64,000 bases of DNA, taken from the NCBI RefSeq assembly GCF_023700745.1, contig NZ_JAMPYG010000002.1:62001-126000 (forward strand), read 5' to 3'. Below are positions 17,893 through 27,291 of the stretch, piece by piece. The number at the start of each line of letters is the position of its first letter. The stretch's first letter is position 1. This DNA comes from Rhodoferax sp. (GTDB lineage Bacteria > Pseudomonadota > Gammaproteobacteria > Burkholderiales > Burkholderiaceae_C). The notes below the pieces were generated by a model that was given only the letters and a program-made list of their open reading frames with translations, made no database searches and had not been told where the DNA came from. A program made the translations under genes and the position numbers.

Positions 17893-19143
17893 ATGAGCAT
17901 TCAACCGACCGTTCGCCCTCTGGAGGGGCTGCGGATTCTCGACTTCACCCGGGTTCTGGCCGGCCCATTGGCCACCGCGCTACTGGCTGACCTCGGGGCT
18001 GAGGTCATCAAGGTGGAGCCGCCCCAGGGCGACGACTACCGTGCCATCGGACCCATGCGCAACGGCGAGAGCGCCCTGTTCAACGTGATGAACCGCAACA
18101 AGAAAAGCTTGGTGCTTGATCTCAAGCAAGCGCAGGCCGTCGCCTTGGTGGAGTCACTGGTCGAGAAAGTCGACGTCGTGGTGGAGAACTTTCGACCCGG
18201 CGTGGCGGACCGACTCGGCATCGGCTACGAGCGGCTTGCCGCCCGCAATCCCAAACTGGTTTATGTCAGCGTGTCAGGTTTCGGGCAGACCGGCCCGTAT
18301 GCCGAACGTCCCGCCTACGACGTGATCGTCCAGGCGATGAGCGGGATCATGGAGGCCACCGGCGACCCGAATGGCCCCCCCACGCTGGTGGGTGAGGCGA
18401 TCTCGGATGTGGTGGCCGGGCTGTTCGCGTCCTGGGCCATCCTGGCGGCAATTCACCAGACACAGCGCACCGGCCAGGGCCAGCAGGTGGATGTGGCCAT
18501 GTTTGACACCACCTTGTCGTTTCTGGTGACGTCGATGTCGCGCTACCTGTTTACCGGGACACCGGCCCGGCGCGTTGGCAACCGCCATCCACTGTCGGCA
18601 CCGTTCGGGGTTTACAAGGCCAAAGATGGCCACTTCGCCCTCGCGGTACTCAACCGCAAACTGTTTCAGGCACTGGCAAACGCCATCGGCCAGCCCGCTC
18701 TGGGGACGGATGACAGCCTGGCCAGCGATGAACAACGCTCGGCACGTGAGCCGGAACTGCGCGCTGTGATCGAGGCCTGGGCAGCAGACCACAACGTGGA
18801 CGCTGTGGTTGCCTGCATCGAACAGGCGGGCGTGCCGGTGGCACCGATCTGGAACATTGCCCAGGCGCTGGCGTCACCGCAAGCGTTGGCACGCAACCTG
18901 TTGCAGCCGGTCGACGATGCGCGCTTGCCTGGCCTGCAGCTGCCGGTGCAGCCCGTGCGCTTCGGCGGTGCTGCACCCAGCCAGCCACGCCGTGCGCCAG
19001 CGCTTGGCGAGCACACTGAAGATTTGCTGAGCACGCTACTGGGCCTGGGGCTGGAAAAATTGACTGAATTGAAAGCCTCTGGCGTCTTAGGTACTGCGCC
19101 TGCGACGTCCGCCACCAACACCACCCACTCAACCAAGGAATAA
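17893..19143 (+). CDS. CaiB/BaiF family (class III) CoA-transferase
   Basis: 416 aa class III CoA-transferase, moving CoA between carboxylic acids through aspartyl-anhydride intermediates. The N-terminal block LDFTRVLAGPLATALLADLG is followed by EVIKVEPPQGDD. Asp143 in RPAYDVIVQAMSG is the expected catalytic aspartate. I start at the ATG at 17893 (MSIQPTVRPL); the longer open frame runs back through the divergent regulator. The stop is 2 bp before the acyl-CoA dehydrogenase start. The pair suggests activation then alpha,beta-oxidation of a dicarboxylic or branched acid; the actual substrate is not evident. Confidence 0.93.
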   Translation: MSIQPTVRPLEGLRILDFTRVLAGPLATALLADLGAEVIKVEPPQGDDYRAIGPMRNGESALFNVMNRNKKSLVLDLKQAQAVALVESLVEKVDVVVENFRPGVADRLGIGYERLAARNPKLVYVSVSGFGQTGPYAERPAYDVIVQAMSGIMEATGDPNGPPTLVGEAISDVVAGLFASWAILAAIHQTQRTGQGQQVDVAMFDTTLSFLVTSMSRYLFTGTPARRVGNRHPLSAPFGVYKAKDGHFALAVLNRKLFQALANAIGQPALGTDDSLASDEQRSAREPELRAVIEAWAADHNVDAVVACIEQAGVPVAPIWNIAQALASPQALARNLLQPVDDARLPGLQLPVQPVRFGGAAPSQPRRAPALGEHTEDLLSTLLGLGLEKLTELKASGVLGTAPATSATNTTHSTKE

Positions 19144-19145
19144 AA

Positions 19146-20294
19146 ATGGATTACAGCAACCGTTTTGGCGTCACCGCCGACGACCAGGCCCTGGCCGACG
19201 CCGTCGGCCGTTTTGCACAGGCCGAACTGGCCCCACGTGCCAGCGAACTTGACCGGACCGAAAGCTCCGTGACCTGCCATGTCAAGGCCCTGGCCGAACT
19301 GGGGATCATGGGCATGAACATTGACGAGTGCTGGGGCGGTCCCGGTGTCAGCCCAACGGGCATGCTGCTGGCGCTGGTCGAGATTTCCCGGGCCTGCGCC
19401 GCCACCTCGTCGATGATTGGGGCACACTACCTGGGCACCGATGCGGTGCAGATTGCCGGCGATGACGCCCAGCGCGAAGCCTGGCTGCCACGCGCGGCAA
19501 GCGGCGAGTGGCTGGCGGGTTTTGCCTTGACCGAGCCACTCGGCGGCTCGAGCCCGGTCGACATGCGCACGCGTGCGGTGCGCGACGGCGACTACTACCG
19601 CATCGATGGCGTCAAGCAGTTCATTTCCAACGCCGCCGAGGCACGTTTTCTGGTGGTGTTCGCCAAGACCGATCCCGAGGCCGGCCCGCGCGGCGTGAGT
19701 GCCTTCGTGGTCGACATGCAAACGCCAGGCGTGAGCGTATCAAGCCACGAGAAGCTCATGGGCATTCGAGGCGCACATGCCTTTGAGGTGTCGTTTGAGG
19801 ATGTCCGCGTGCCGCTGAATTGCCGCTTGGGAGCCGAAGGCAGTGGCTTCAGGACCGCCATGAAGGTGCTGGACAACTGTCGACTGGACGTGGCGGCCAC
19901 AGCGCTGGGTCTGGCGCAGGCGGCGCTGGACGCGGCAGCGCAATGGGTGCGGGAGCGCAAGGTCGGCGGTGAGCCGCTTGCCACGCGGCAGGGCATTCAG
20001 TGGATGCTGGCCGACATGAAGCTGCGCCTGGAGGCCTCCTGGGCATTGACCCTGCAGGCCACGGCGCTGCGCGCTGAAGGCCGGAACTTCACTCAGCAGT
20101 CAGCCATGGCCAAACTCCACGCTTCGGAGATGGTGGGCTTTGTCACGGATGCCGCCCTGCAAATTCATGGCGGCTATGGCTTCACACGTGACTTGCCTCT
20201 GGAGCGCTATGTGCGCGACGCGCGCATCCTGCGCATTTACGAAGGCTCTTCGGAAATTCAGCGCACGATCATTGCCAGAGGGGTGTTGGCTTAA
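19146..20294 (+). CDS. Acyl-CoA dehydrogenase family protein
   Basis: 382 aa FAD-dependent acyl-CoA dehydrogenase. FAD/substrate blocks GFALTEPLGGSS (~125) and the C-terminal HGGYGFTRDLPLERYVRD with RIYEGSSEIQR are present; the glutamate in IYEGSSE is the usual catalytic base of short-chain members. It is almost contiguous with the CoA-transferase and co-directional, so the two are one operon under the LysR gene. Its 3' end overlaps the convergent DUF3717/DUF1289 gene by 4 bp. Confidence 0.94.
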   Translation: MDYSNRFGVTADDQALADAVGRFAQAELAPRASELDRTESSVTCHVKALAELGIMGMNIDECWGGPGVSPTGMLLALVEISRACAATSSMIGAHYLGTDAVQIAGDDAQREAWLPRAASGEWLAGFALTEPLGGSSPVDMRTRAVRDGDYYRIDGVKQFISNAAEARFLVVFAKTDPEAGPRGVSAFVVDMQTPGVSVSSHEKLMGIRGAHAFEVSFEDVRVPLNCRLGAEGSGFRTAMKVLDNCRLDVAATALGLAQAALDAAAQWVRERKVGGEPLATRQGIQWMLADMKLRLEASWALTLQATALRAEGRNFTQQSAMAKLHASEMVGFVTDAALQIHGGYGFTRDLPLERYVRDARILRIYEGSSEIQRTIIARGVLA

Positions 20295-20704
20295 GCTTGC
20301 CTTTCAGCCGCCCGTTCAGCATACTTATTGAACCGCCAGGCGCTCCCTTCCTGGGTGATACGACGCCAGGTGGCGCGTTTTTGGACGGGCTGCATCTCGG
20401 TCCAGTGCTGCACCTCGGCAAAAGTGCGGCCACAGCCCTTGCAGACCTCGTCGCCCTGGCTGGTGGAACAAATCGCGATGCAGGGCGTGTCGGGGGTGCT
20501 TTCGTACCAGGTCAGCCAGGCCTGCCAGGCCGCCGCGGACAGCGCTGCTTCGTCTATTTCAGGGCGCCGCTCGAAGGCCATCACCGCATAGACCTCGGCC
20601 AGCGCCCGCGTCGGCGGCGGCAGTGCTGCCCCCTCAACGCTGGGCGCCCTGGTGCGCCAGTAGTTGATGGCGGACTCAATGTCGGTGATGTGGATGCCTG
20701 TCAT
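20291..20704 (-). CDS. DUF3717-DUF1289 fusion protein
   Basis: 137 aa. Residues ~1-55 match the DUF3717 pattern (ITDIESAINYWRTR) and residues ~65-137 match DUF1289, a small cysteine protein family (CIAIC then CKGCGRT, i.e. C-x3-C-x8-C-x2-C, then W-R-x-I). The cysteines could bind zinc or an Fe-S cluster. I start at the ATG at 20704 (MTGIHITDIE); the longer form would overlap the divergent neighbour. Function is unknown. Confidence 0.8.
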   Translation of the reverse strand: MTGIHITDIESAINYWRTRAPSVEGAALPPPTRALAEVYAVMAFERRPEIDEAALSAAAWQAWLTWYESTPDTPCIAICSTSQGDEVCKGCGRTFAEVQHWTEMQPVQKRATWRRITQEGSAWRFNKYAERAAERQA

Positions 20705-20762
20705 GGGGTCGGCATCATAGCGCCAGCACGCCTGCACACGCCAGGGTGATAAGCTCGGGTCC

Positions 20763-21104
20763 ATGAAACTTATCCTGAAATGGCTGCTCAGTGCCGTCGC
20801 CCTGCTGTGTGTGGCCTACCTTTACAGCGGTGTCGTGGTCAACAGCCTGGGTGCCGCGCTGATCGCCGCCTTTGTCATCGGGCTCTTCAACCTGGTGTTG
20901 CGCCCGGTGCTGGTGCTGCTGACCCTGCCCGTGACCGTGGTCACGCTGGGCTTGTTTTTATTTGTCATCAACGCCCTGATGTTCTGGTCGGCCGCCGGTA
21001 TCCTGGAAGGGTTTTATGTGCGCGACTTCTACGCCGCACTGTGGGGCTCGCTGATCTACTCCGCCCTCGGGCTGCTCATTGACGCAGCGTTCGGCCGGAA
21101 ATAA
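20763..21104 (+). CDS. Phage holin family 4 (YvlD-like) membrane protein
   Basis: 113 aa, almost entirely hydrophobic with four membrane segments (roughly 5-22, 28-48, 52-78, 88-108). It resembles the PF04020 'phage holin family' of YvlD-like inner-membrane proteins, which are chromosomal and not evidence of a prophage. It is followed at 4 bp by the convergent M48 protease gene. Function unknown. Confidence 0.82.
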   Translation: MKLILKWLLSAVALLCVAYLYSGVVVNSLGAALIAAFVIGLFNLVLRPVLVLLTLPVTVVTLGLFLFVINALMFWSAAGILEGFYVRDFYAALWGSLIYSALGLLIDAAFGRK

Positions 21105-21108
21105 AACC

Positions 21109-22719
21109 TCAGGGCTCCTGCGCCTGTTCCTTCAGCAAGGCCTCGATCTGACGGCGTCGCGTGTCGATGATCGACGCGTCGATGTGGTCGGCTGAAGAAT
21201 TCGAGGCGCCCGGTGCCCGCAGCCGATCCTGCGCGGCTTTCAGCCGGTCCAATGCCCCCGCATAGTCCAACTGCGCCACCTGCGCCTCGGCCTCGGCGCG
21301 CAAGGCGCGCAAAGTTTGATTTTGCGCTGCGTAAATACTTGCCAGCCACTGCCAGGCCAATGCATCTTGCGGCTGCCTGAGCAGCCACCCTTGCAGGTTT
21401 TGCGCCACTTGGTCCAGCAACTGCGCTTGTCCACCCTGCATGGCAATCTGGGCTTGCAGTGCCAGATCGGGGCGACGTAACGCAGACCCCGTCGCCGGCT
21501 TGGCGGGATCCAGTCCGATGTCCGCCCCCAGAGCCAGAAGTTGCTGACGCGACCGATCAGGGGCTGCCAATTCAATTTCAAGACCCAGCCAGCGCACCTG
21601 CCGCACCGCCTCGGGGTCATCCACAACCACTTTTTCCAGGCGCGCCAACTGCCGGCGCGCCTGCGCCGCATCGCGCATGCGGCTGGCAGCCATGGCCGCA
21701 CCATACAAGGTGCCCGCCTGTTGCGCTGCAGTCTGGCCCGACAGGCCCACCTCTTTGGCCTGAGCCAGCCAGCCGCGTAAAGCATCCACACCGGGGTTGG
21801 ACAGCACCCGGGCACGCGCCGCCAGCATGGCGTGGCTCATGCCAGAAACCACGTCGCCCCCATGCGGCGCGCCCAGCGGCAAACGCGACTGCATGTCGGC
21901 GATGCGTTCGGTGGTCAGCGGATGGCTGCGCAGGTAGGGGTAGGCACCACTGTCATTGAGCCGGGCCGCCTGCTGCAACTTGTCGAACATGCCCACGAAC
22001 CCCTGCGCCTCAAACCCGGCCTGGGTCATCACGCCAAAACCGATCCGGTCCGCTTCGCGCTCCATGTCGCGCGAAAAATTGAGCTGGCCTTGCGCTGACA
22101 GGGCTTGCCCGCCAACAATCAACGCATTGCCAGCCTCAGGATTTTTGCTGGCTGCCAGCGCGCCGAGAATCATGGCGCCGATCATCCACGGTGTCTGCTG
22201 GTTGCTCTTGGAAATCAGGCGTGAAATATGCCGTTGCGTGACATGGCTCAACTCGTGGCCCAGCACCGAGGCCAGCTCGTCGCGGCTGCTCACAACCGCC
22301 AGCAAACCCAGATGCAGACCAAAATAGCCGCCCGGCAAGGCAAACGCGTTGACGCTGCGGTCGCGCCCCAAAACAATGCGCCAGGCAAAGCGCTCATCGA
22401 GTTCGGGGGTCAGATCGCCGCGAACACGGGCAGCGTTCAGCAGCGGCTGCCAGATGCCCTGCACATAATCGGTCAGCACCGGGTCGTCAATAAAATCAGG
22501 GTCGCGGTAAAGCTCACGCGCGATGCGGTCACCCAGCCGACGCTCGGCGCTGGCGCTCATGTCGCTCCCGTCACCGAGCAGTGGCAGCGCGTTAGCACTT
22601 TGGCCCTGTGCCCTCAGGGCCACTGGCAATGCAAGGCCAATTGCTACAAAAAATAGAGTAATGCACTTCTTTAGAATAAGGCTTACCCGTTTTTTTTTCT
22701 TGAATGGATCAGTCAACAT
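21109..22719 (-). CDS. M48 family metalloprotease, BepA-like
   Basis: 536 aa periplasmic zinc protease of the BepA/YfgC type, which in E. coli helps outer-membrane protein quality control. An N-terminal signal segment at ~17-37 is followed by the protease domain with HELSH at residues 155-159 (HExxH zinc site) and READRIGF (third ligand Glu). The C-terminal third is helical and TPR-like, rich in alanine, glutamine and leucine. The gene is divergent from moaC and has its own 124-bp upstream gap. Confidence 0.9.
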   Translation of the reverse strand: MLTDPFKKKKRVSLILKKCITLFFVAIGLALPVALRAQGQSANALPLLGDGSDMSASAERRLGDRIARELYRDPDFIDDPVLTDYVQGIWQPLLNAARVRGDLTPELDERFAWRIVLGRDRSVNAFALPGGYFGLHLGLLAVVSSRDELASVLGHELSHVTQRHISRLISKSNQQTPWMIGAMILGALAASKNPEAGNALIVGGQALSAQGQLNFSRDMEREADRIGFGVMTQAGFEAQGFVGMFDKLQQAARLNDSGAYPYLRSHPLTTERIADMQSRLPLGAPHGGDVVSGMSHAMLAARARVLSNPGVDALRGWLAQAKEVGLSGQTAAQQAGTLYGAAMAASRMRDAAQARRQLARLEKVVVDDPEAVRQVRWLGLEIELAAPDRSRQQLLALGADIGLDPAKPATGSALRRPDLALQAQIAMQGGQAQLLDQVAQNLQGWLLRQPQDALAWQWLASIYAAQNQTLRALRAEAEAQVAQLDYAGALDRLKAAQDRLRAPGASNSSADHIDASIIDTRRRQIEALLKEQAQEP

Positions 22720-22843
22720 GAGCGATATATTTTGTACACCTGCAAAAGAATAAATCTGACGATCGCCGTATGATGCCAGTTCTGTGTAAAGGTTCGGTCA
22801 AGACGTCCCGTTTACTTTAGTCCATCTCATCCCCATTTTTGTC

Positions 22844-23356
22844 ATGAGCACCCTCACCCATTTTGACGACCAGGGCCAAGCCCACATGGTGGATGTGGCA
22901 GCCAAAGCCGCCAGTCACCGCGTTGGCATCGCCTGTGGCCGCATTGACATGCTGCCTGGCACGCTGGCCATCATCGAAGCGGGCACCGCCAAAAAAGGTG
23001 ATGTGCTGGGTATTGCCCGCATTGCCGGCATCATGGCGGCCAAAAAAACCAGTGATCTGATCCCCCTGTGCCACCCGCTGGCACTGACCCGGGTCGCCAT
23101 TGAATTCAAGGTTCTGCATGCCAGCCAATCCGCCACCAGCAGCGTGCTTTGCAAGGCCACGGTAGAAACGGTAGGCCCCACCGGTGTCGAAATGGAAGCG
23201 CTTACCGCCGTTTCGGTCGCCCTGCTGACCATTTATGACATGTGCAAGGCGGTGGATCGCGGCATGGTCATGACCGACATCAAACTACTGGAGAAACATG
23301 GTGGTAAATCAGGTAGTTTCATCCATCCAACAACACCATCCCATGACAACGCTTGA
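22844..23356 (+). CDS. moaC: Cyclic pyranopterin monophosphate synthase
   Basis: Second step of molybdenum cofactor synthesis: rearranges 3',8-cyclo-7,8-dihydro-GTP to cPMP. The 170 aa protein carries the conserved [12 protein letters not shown] block near residue 70 and [19 protein letters not shown] near 115. It supplies the cofactor type needed by the formate dehydrogenase and by the xanthine dehydrogenase implied by xdhC. It overlaps the GspC-like gene by 14 bp. Confidence 0.96.
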   Translation: MSTLTHFDDQGQAHMVDVAAKAASHRVGIACGRIDMLPGTLAIIEAGTAKKGDVLGIARIAGIMAAKKTSDLIPLCHPLALTRVAIEFKVLHASQSATSSVLCKATVETVGPTGVEMEALTAVSVALLTIYDMCKAVDRGMVMTDIKLLEKHGGKSGSFIHPTTPSHDNA

Positions 23357-23807
23357 CCGAACCCTTTGGCCTGCGCGCCTGAGCACATTTGTATTAGCCG
23401 CCCTGGCTGCAGCCAGTGTCGTTTATTGGGGCCTGCGCTGGTCTGAGCCCATCAGCACGCCACGCGCCAACGGCGATGGATTCAGCCAACGCCTCATTGA
23501 CACGAACCGGGTGGCCCAATTGCTGGGGGCCAGCGCCACCCCGGCCAATGCAGCACCTGCAGTCAACGCCGCGGGCCAATACAAGCTGCTCGGTGTCATC
23601 GCCGGGGCGAAAGGCCGCGGCTTTGGCAGCGCCCTGATCGCCATCGAAAGTGAACCCGCCAAACCATACAAAGTTGGCGACAGGCTGTCTGATGATCTGC
23701 TGCTGCAATCCGTTACAGCCCGTGGGGCAACGCTGGCGCCCGGCATGCAGGAGCCGGCCTCGATCGAGCTTGAATTGCCACCTCTTGCCACCATCAAACT
23801 CCAGTAA
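23343..23807 (+). CDS. GspC-like protein (type II secretion inner-membrane protein C, N-terminal/HR domain)
   Basis: 154 aa. One transmembrane helix at ~12-32 follows a short cytoplasmic N-terminus. A periplasmic part contains the GspC homology-region pattern [22 protein letters not shown] and KPYKVGDRL. No PDZ or coiled-coil end is present, which is usual for short GspC proteins. No other gsp gene is nearby. I start at the ATG at 23343 ([10 protein letters not shown]) inside the end of moaC. The stop is 1 bp before apaG. Confidence 0.75.
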   Translation: MTTLDRTLWPARLSTFVLAALAAASVVYWGLRWSEPISTPRANGDGFSQRLIDTNRVAQLLGASATPANAAPAVNAAGQYKLLGVIAGAKGRGFGSALIAIESEPAKPYKVGDRLSDDLLLQSVTARGATLAPGMQEPASIELELPPLATIKLQ

Positions 23808-23808
23808 C

Positions 23809-24210
23809 ATGGCAACAACCACTCTCTACCAATTTCAGGTCCAGGTCAAGCCACGCTACCTGGCTGACCAGTCTGTGCCGGGGCAAGGGCAGTACTTTTT
23901 TGCCTACACCATCACCATCCGCAACACCGGCAACATTGCGGCCCAGTTGATTGCCCGCACCTGGAACGTCAACGACGCCCAGGGTCACCACGAAAAGATC
24001 AAGGGCCTGGGTGTGGTGGGTCACCAGCCATTGTTGCAACCCGGTGAAACATTTGAATACACCAGTGGTACACGCCTGCGCACCCCCACCGGCACCATGC
24101 ATGGCAGTTTTTTTTGCGTGGCGGAAGATGGTGAAAAATTTGATGTGGATGTCCCCATGTTTGTGCTTGATGCCCTGAGCGAAAGCGGTGGCACGCGTAC
24201 CCTGCATTAA
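23809..24210 (+). CDS. apaG: ApaG domain protein
   Basis: 133 aa single-domain ApaG protein (fibronectin-III-like fold), annotated in enterobacteria with Co2+/Mg2+ homeostasis; the molecular function is not firmly known. Conserved blocks are YTITIRNTG, RTWNVNDAQG, GVVGHQPLLQPG and GTMHGSFFCV. The ATG at 23809 is 1 bp after the GspC-like stop, indicating coupling. Confidence 0.93.
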   Translation: MATTTLYQFQVQVKPRYLADQSVPGQGQYFFAYTITIRNTGNIAAQLIARTWNVNDAQGHHEKIKGLGVVGHQPLLQPGETFEYTSGTRLRTPTGTMHGSFFCVAEDGEKFDVDVPMFVLDALSESGGTRTLH

Positions 24211-24214
24211 GCAG

Positions 24215-26263
24215 ATGACGGCCAGGCCCGATCTTGCCGAGCTGCTGGATGCCCTCGATCCTCAAGCCGATCTGGCGCAGCGCCACCTCTGGTTGATTCA
24301 ACTGCTGGGCTGGGTGCGCGGCAGACATGCGTCGGTGCCGCACGCAGTTGCACGCGTGAACTTGCTGCTCGACACCCTGCAACAACGCCCCGAGGCCCGC
24401 GCCAGGCTGCAGGCCTGGTGGCTAAAGCTGCTGGGCACGGTGGACGCAACCTCATTGCTGGCAGACTACGGTTTTTCTTCACGCAGCGCCTTTACCAGTG
24501 AATTGACCGAACGCCTGCGCCTCAAATGGCTGCCCAGCACGCCTGAAACGACTGACGCATCCAGCCTGTTTTCGCTGGTGCTATGCCAGCCATTTGATGC
24601 GCGCTGGCTCAATGCGCTGGAGGAGGCCACGTTGACCCGGCTGGCGGAGTTGCTGCAAGCCGACTGTGCGCAAATGACCGATGGTATCTGCGCCTGGGTA
24701 CCACAAATCGGGCCCAGCCGTGTCACACCATGGCAAGCAACGCTGCTGGAAGCCCTGACCTTTTGCACCGGACAAATCCGTGCCACCGGTTTTTCACCCG
24801 AACTGCGCCTGCGCATGAGCGCACCTGCGCTTGAGACCGCCCCGTTCCATGCGCTCGACAGCGACGTGATCGCGCTACAAGCCGCTTTCCTGGTCGACCC
24901 AGAGCATCCCTCGGCCGCCAGACAGGCTGCCTTGCAGCAGGTTCTGAACCGCCTGGAGGCTTGCCGCCAGGCGGCTGCTTCGGTCTACGCCCACCTCGAC
25001 AGCAACGGCATCTCCGTCAACCTGGTGTTTCAACTGCGCCAGTTGCGCAGCCGGGTACTGCGCGTGCGCACCCTGCTCGATTGCCTGATGTCGGGGCACC
25101 CCCATCGTCACACCGTACAGTTGTTCGCCCATCTGGTACTGGTAGGGCAGGAACGACGCAGCGTGCGTGCACTGATTGCCGCCAATTCATCCATGCTGGC
25201 CGCCAAGGTAGCCGAGCGCAGCTCCGAGACCGGCGAGCACTACATCACCCGCACCAGGGCCGAATACATCCAGATGCTGCGTGATGCAGCAGGCGGCGGC
25301 GCCATCATGTCGGTCACCACGCTGATGAAGTTTGTGGTGTTGTCGATGAGCCTGTCAGCCTTTTGGAGCGGCTTTTACGCCGGCCTCAACTACGCGCTGA
25401 GCTTTGTCCTGATCCAGTTAATGCACTGGACCGTGGCCACCAAACAACCCGCCATGACCGCCCCTGCCATGGCCGCAAAGCTCAAGGAGTTGGGGGCACC
25501 GGGTGCCATAGAAAGTTTTGTTGATGAAGTGGCGCATCTGGTGCGCTCACAGGTGGCCGCCATCTTTGGCAATCTGGCGCTGGTGGCGCCGGCGGTGCTG
25601 CTGATCAGCACCGGACTGTGGCTGGCCTTTGGCGCCCCCATGATCGATGCCGCCGTTGCCAATCACGTGCTGGACGATCTGACCCTGCTGGGACCCACTG
25701 CACTGTTTGCCGCCCTGACTGGCGTGCTGTTGTTTGCTTCGAGCATCATTGCAGGCTGGATCGAGAACTGGTTTGTGCTGCACCGGCTGGATTCGGCCAT
25801 CCGCTACAACCCCAAAATCACCGCCGCGCTGGGCCGCGCCAAAGCCGAGCGCTGGGCCACGTTCATGCGTCACAACATTTCGGGACTGGCGGCTAATGTA
25901 TCGCTCGGTCTGATGCTGGGCCTGGTGCCCGCATTTGCGGCGTTTTTTGGCCTCGGGCTGGAGGTGCGCCACGTCACGCTGTCCACCGGACAGCTGGCGG
26001 CTGCTGCCGCCAGCCTGGGGACTGACATCCTGCGGCAAGGCCCATTCTGGTGGTGTGTGGCCGGGATTGCCATCACCGGCGCGCTTAACGTGGGCGTGAG
26101 CTTTTATTTTGCCTTCCTGCTGGCACTCAGGGCACATAACGTCAGCGGGGTTGATCGCCGCCGTATCTACCAGGCCATTCGCCACCGGATCCGCACCCGC
26201 CTGGGCAGCTTTTTCTGGCCAGCCAGCACGCCAGAGCAGCCGAAAGACGTGGCCAATGGGTGA
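24215..26263 (+). CDS. Gcr-type 'site-specific recombinase' family membrane protein
   Basis: 682 aa matching the pfam10136 'SpecificRecomb' family (Gcr). The name is historic: the C-terminal 300 residues contain several strong membrane helices (about 375-400, 450-475, 495-520, 560-580, 610-640), and there is no tyrosine or serine recombinase active-site motif. Recombinase activity is therefore doubtful. I start at the ATG at 24215, just after apaG; another in-frame start at 24188 overlaps apaG. Its 3' end overlaps thiL by 8 bp. Confidence 0.82.
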   Translation: MTARPDLAELLDALDPQADLAQRHLWLIQLLGWVRGRHASVPHAVARVNLLLDTLQQRPEARARLQAWWLKLLGTVDATSLLADYGFSSRSAFTSELTERLRLKWLPSTPETTDASSLFSLVLCQPFDARWLNALEEATLTRLAELLQADCAQMTDGICAWVPQIGPSRVTPWQATLLEALTFCTGQIRATGFSPELRLRMSAPALETAPFHALDSDVIALQAAFLVDPEHPSAARQAALQQVLNRLEACRQAAASVYAHLDSNGISVNLVFQLRQLRSRVLRVRTLLDCLMSGHPHRHTVQLFAHLVLVGQERRSVRALIAANSSMLAAKVAERSSETGEHYITRTRAEYIQMLRDAAGGGAIMSVTTLMKFVVLSMSLSAFWSGFYAGLNYALSFVLIQLMHWTVATKQPAMTAPAMAAKLKELGAPGAIESFVDEVAHLVRSQVAAIFGNLALVAPAVLLISTGLWLAFGAPMIDAAVANHVLDDLTLLGPTALFAALTGVLLFASSIIAGWIENWFVLHRLDSAIRYNPKITAALGRAKAERWATFMRHNISGLAANVSLGLMLGLVPAFAAFFGLGLEVRHVTLSTGQLAAAAASLGTDILRQGPFWWCVAGIAITGALNVGVSFYFAFLLALRAHNVSGVDRRRIYQAIRHRIRTRLGSFFWPASTPEQPKDVANG

Positions 26264-27254
26264 GTTCGATTTGATCGCGCGCTATTTCAAGCGTCCGGCG
26301 CGCCGCGCGGCGTTGGGCATTGGCGACGACTGCGCATTGCTGCAGCCCGCGCCCGGCACACAGCTGGCTATTTCCTGCGACATGCTGGTGCAGGGGCGCC
26401 ACTTTTTTGCTGACGTGAACCCGCGCAGTCTCGGTCACAAGGCGCTGGCAGTCAACCTCAGCGACCTCGCTGCCTGTGGCGCCAAGCCGCTCGCGTTTAC
26501 CCTGGCGCTGGCACTGCCCGAGATCAACGAACCCTGGTTGACGGACTTTGCCGGCGGACTGTTTGAGCTCGCCGATGCCCACAACTGCGAACTCGTTGGC
26601 GGCGACACCACCGCCGGACCGCTCAACATCTGCATCACGGTATTTGGCGAGGTGCCGCTCGTCAATGGCCGCTCGCAGGCCCTGTTGCGCAGTGGCGCCA
26701 GGGCCGGTGACGACCTTTATGTGAGCGGTACGCTGGGCGACGCCCGGCTGGCGCTGAACGCATTGCAAGGCAAATTGTCGGTACCGGCACCCATCTTGCT
26801 GGCAGCACGCCAGCGGCTGGAACGCCCCAGTCCACGCGTGGCGCTGGGCCAGGCCTTGCGCGGTATCGCCAGCGCAGCCATTGATCTCAGCGATGGACTG
26901 ATGGGTGATCTGGGTCATATCCTGGAAAGCTCGCAAATCGGGGCGACCGTGCAGGTCGATACGCTGGTACATAGCATCGCTTGCTATGTAGATTCAACGC
27001 CTGCCGGCATTCAGGGCGGCATCGATTTGTCGCTGGCGCAATGGCGCACCCTGGCACTGGCAGGCGGTGACGACTACGAGCTCCTGTTCACCGCGTCCCC
27101 CAGCCAGCGCGCCGCCGTGGCCGCTGCGGCGCAAGCCAGCCAGACCCCGGTGCGGTGCGTCGGCCAGATCGACGCCAACCCAGGCTTGCGGCTGCTGGAC
27201 CGGCAGGGCCAGGTGCTGCCCAACCAATACGCCTCGTTCGACCACTTTGCCTGA
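26256..27254 (+). CDS. thiL: Thiamine-phosphate kinase
   Basis: Phosphorylates thiamine monophosphate to thiamine diphosphate. The 332 aa protein has the AIR-synthase-like blocks LGIGDDCALL near residue 20, LAVNLSDLAACGAKP near 65, GGDTTAG near 118 and AAIDLSDGLMGDLGHI near 210. Start at the ATG at 26256 (MGEFDLIARYF), which overlaps the previous gene by 8 bp. It is followed after 37 bp by pgpA, a common bacterial pairing. Confidence 0.95.
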   Translation: MGEFDLIARYFKRPARRAALGIGDDCALLQPAPGTQLAISCDMLVQGRHFFADVNPRSLGHKALAVNLSDLAACGAKPLAFTLALALPEINEPWLTDFAGGLFELADAHNCELVGGDTTAGPLNICITVFGEVPLVNGRSQALLRSGARAGDDLYVSGTLGDARLALNALQGKLSVPAPILLAARQRLERPSPRVALGQALRGIASAAIDLSDGLMGDLGHILESSQIGATVQVDTLVHSIACYVDSTPAGIQGGIDLSLAQWRTLALAGGDDYELLFTASPSQRAAVAAAAQASQTPVRCVGQIDANPGLRLLDRQGQVLPNQYASFDHFA

Positions 27255-27291
27255 AGTAGCCTGCGCCAGGCATCGGCTGGATAATCTGACC

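Noticed and set aside
20763..21104. Phage holin family protein as sign of a prophage
   Set aside because: YvlD-like chromosomal membrane protein; no other phage gene nearby.
24215..26263. Gene named site-specific recombinase as possible mobile element
   Set aside because: The family name is historic; it is a membrane protein among housekeeping genes, without recombinase catalytic motifs or attachment sites.
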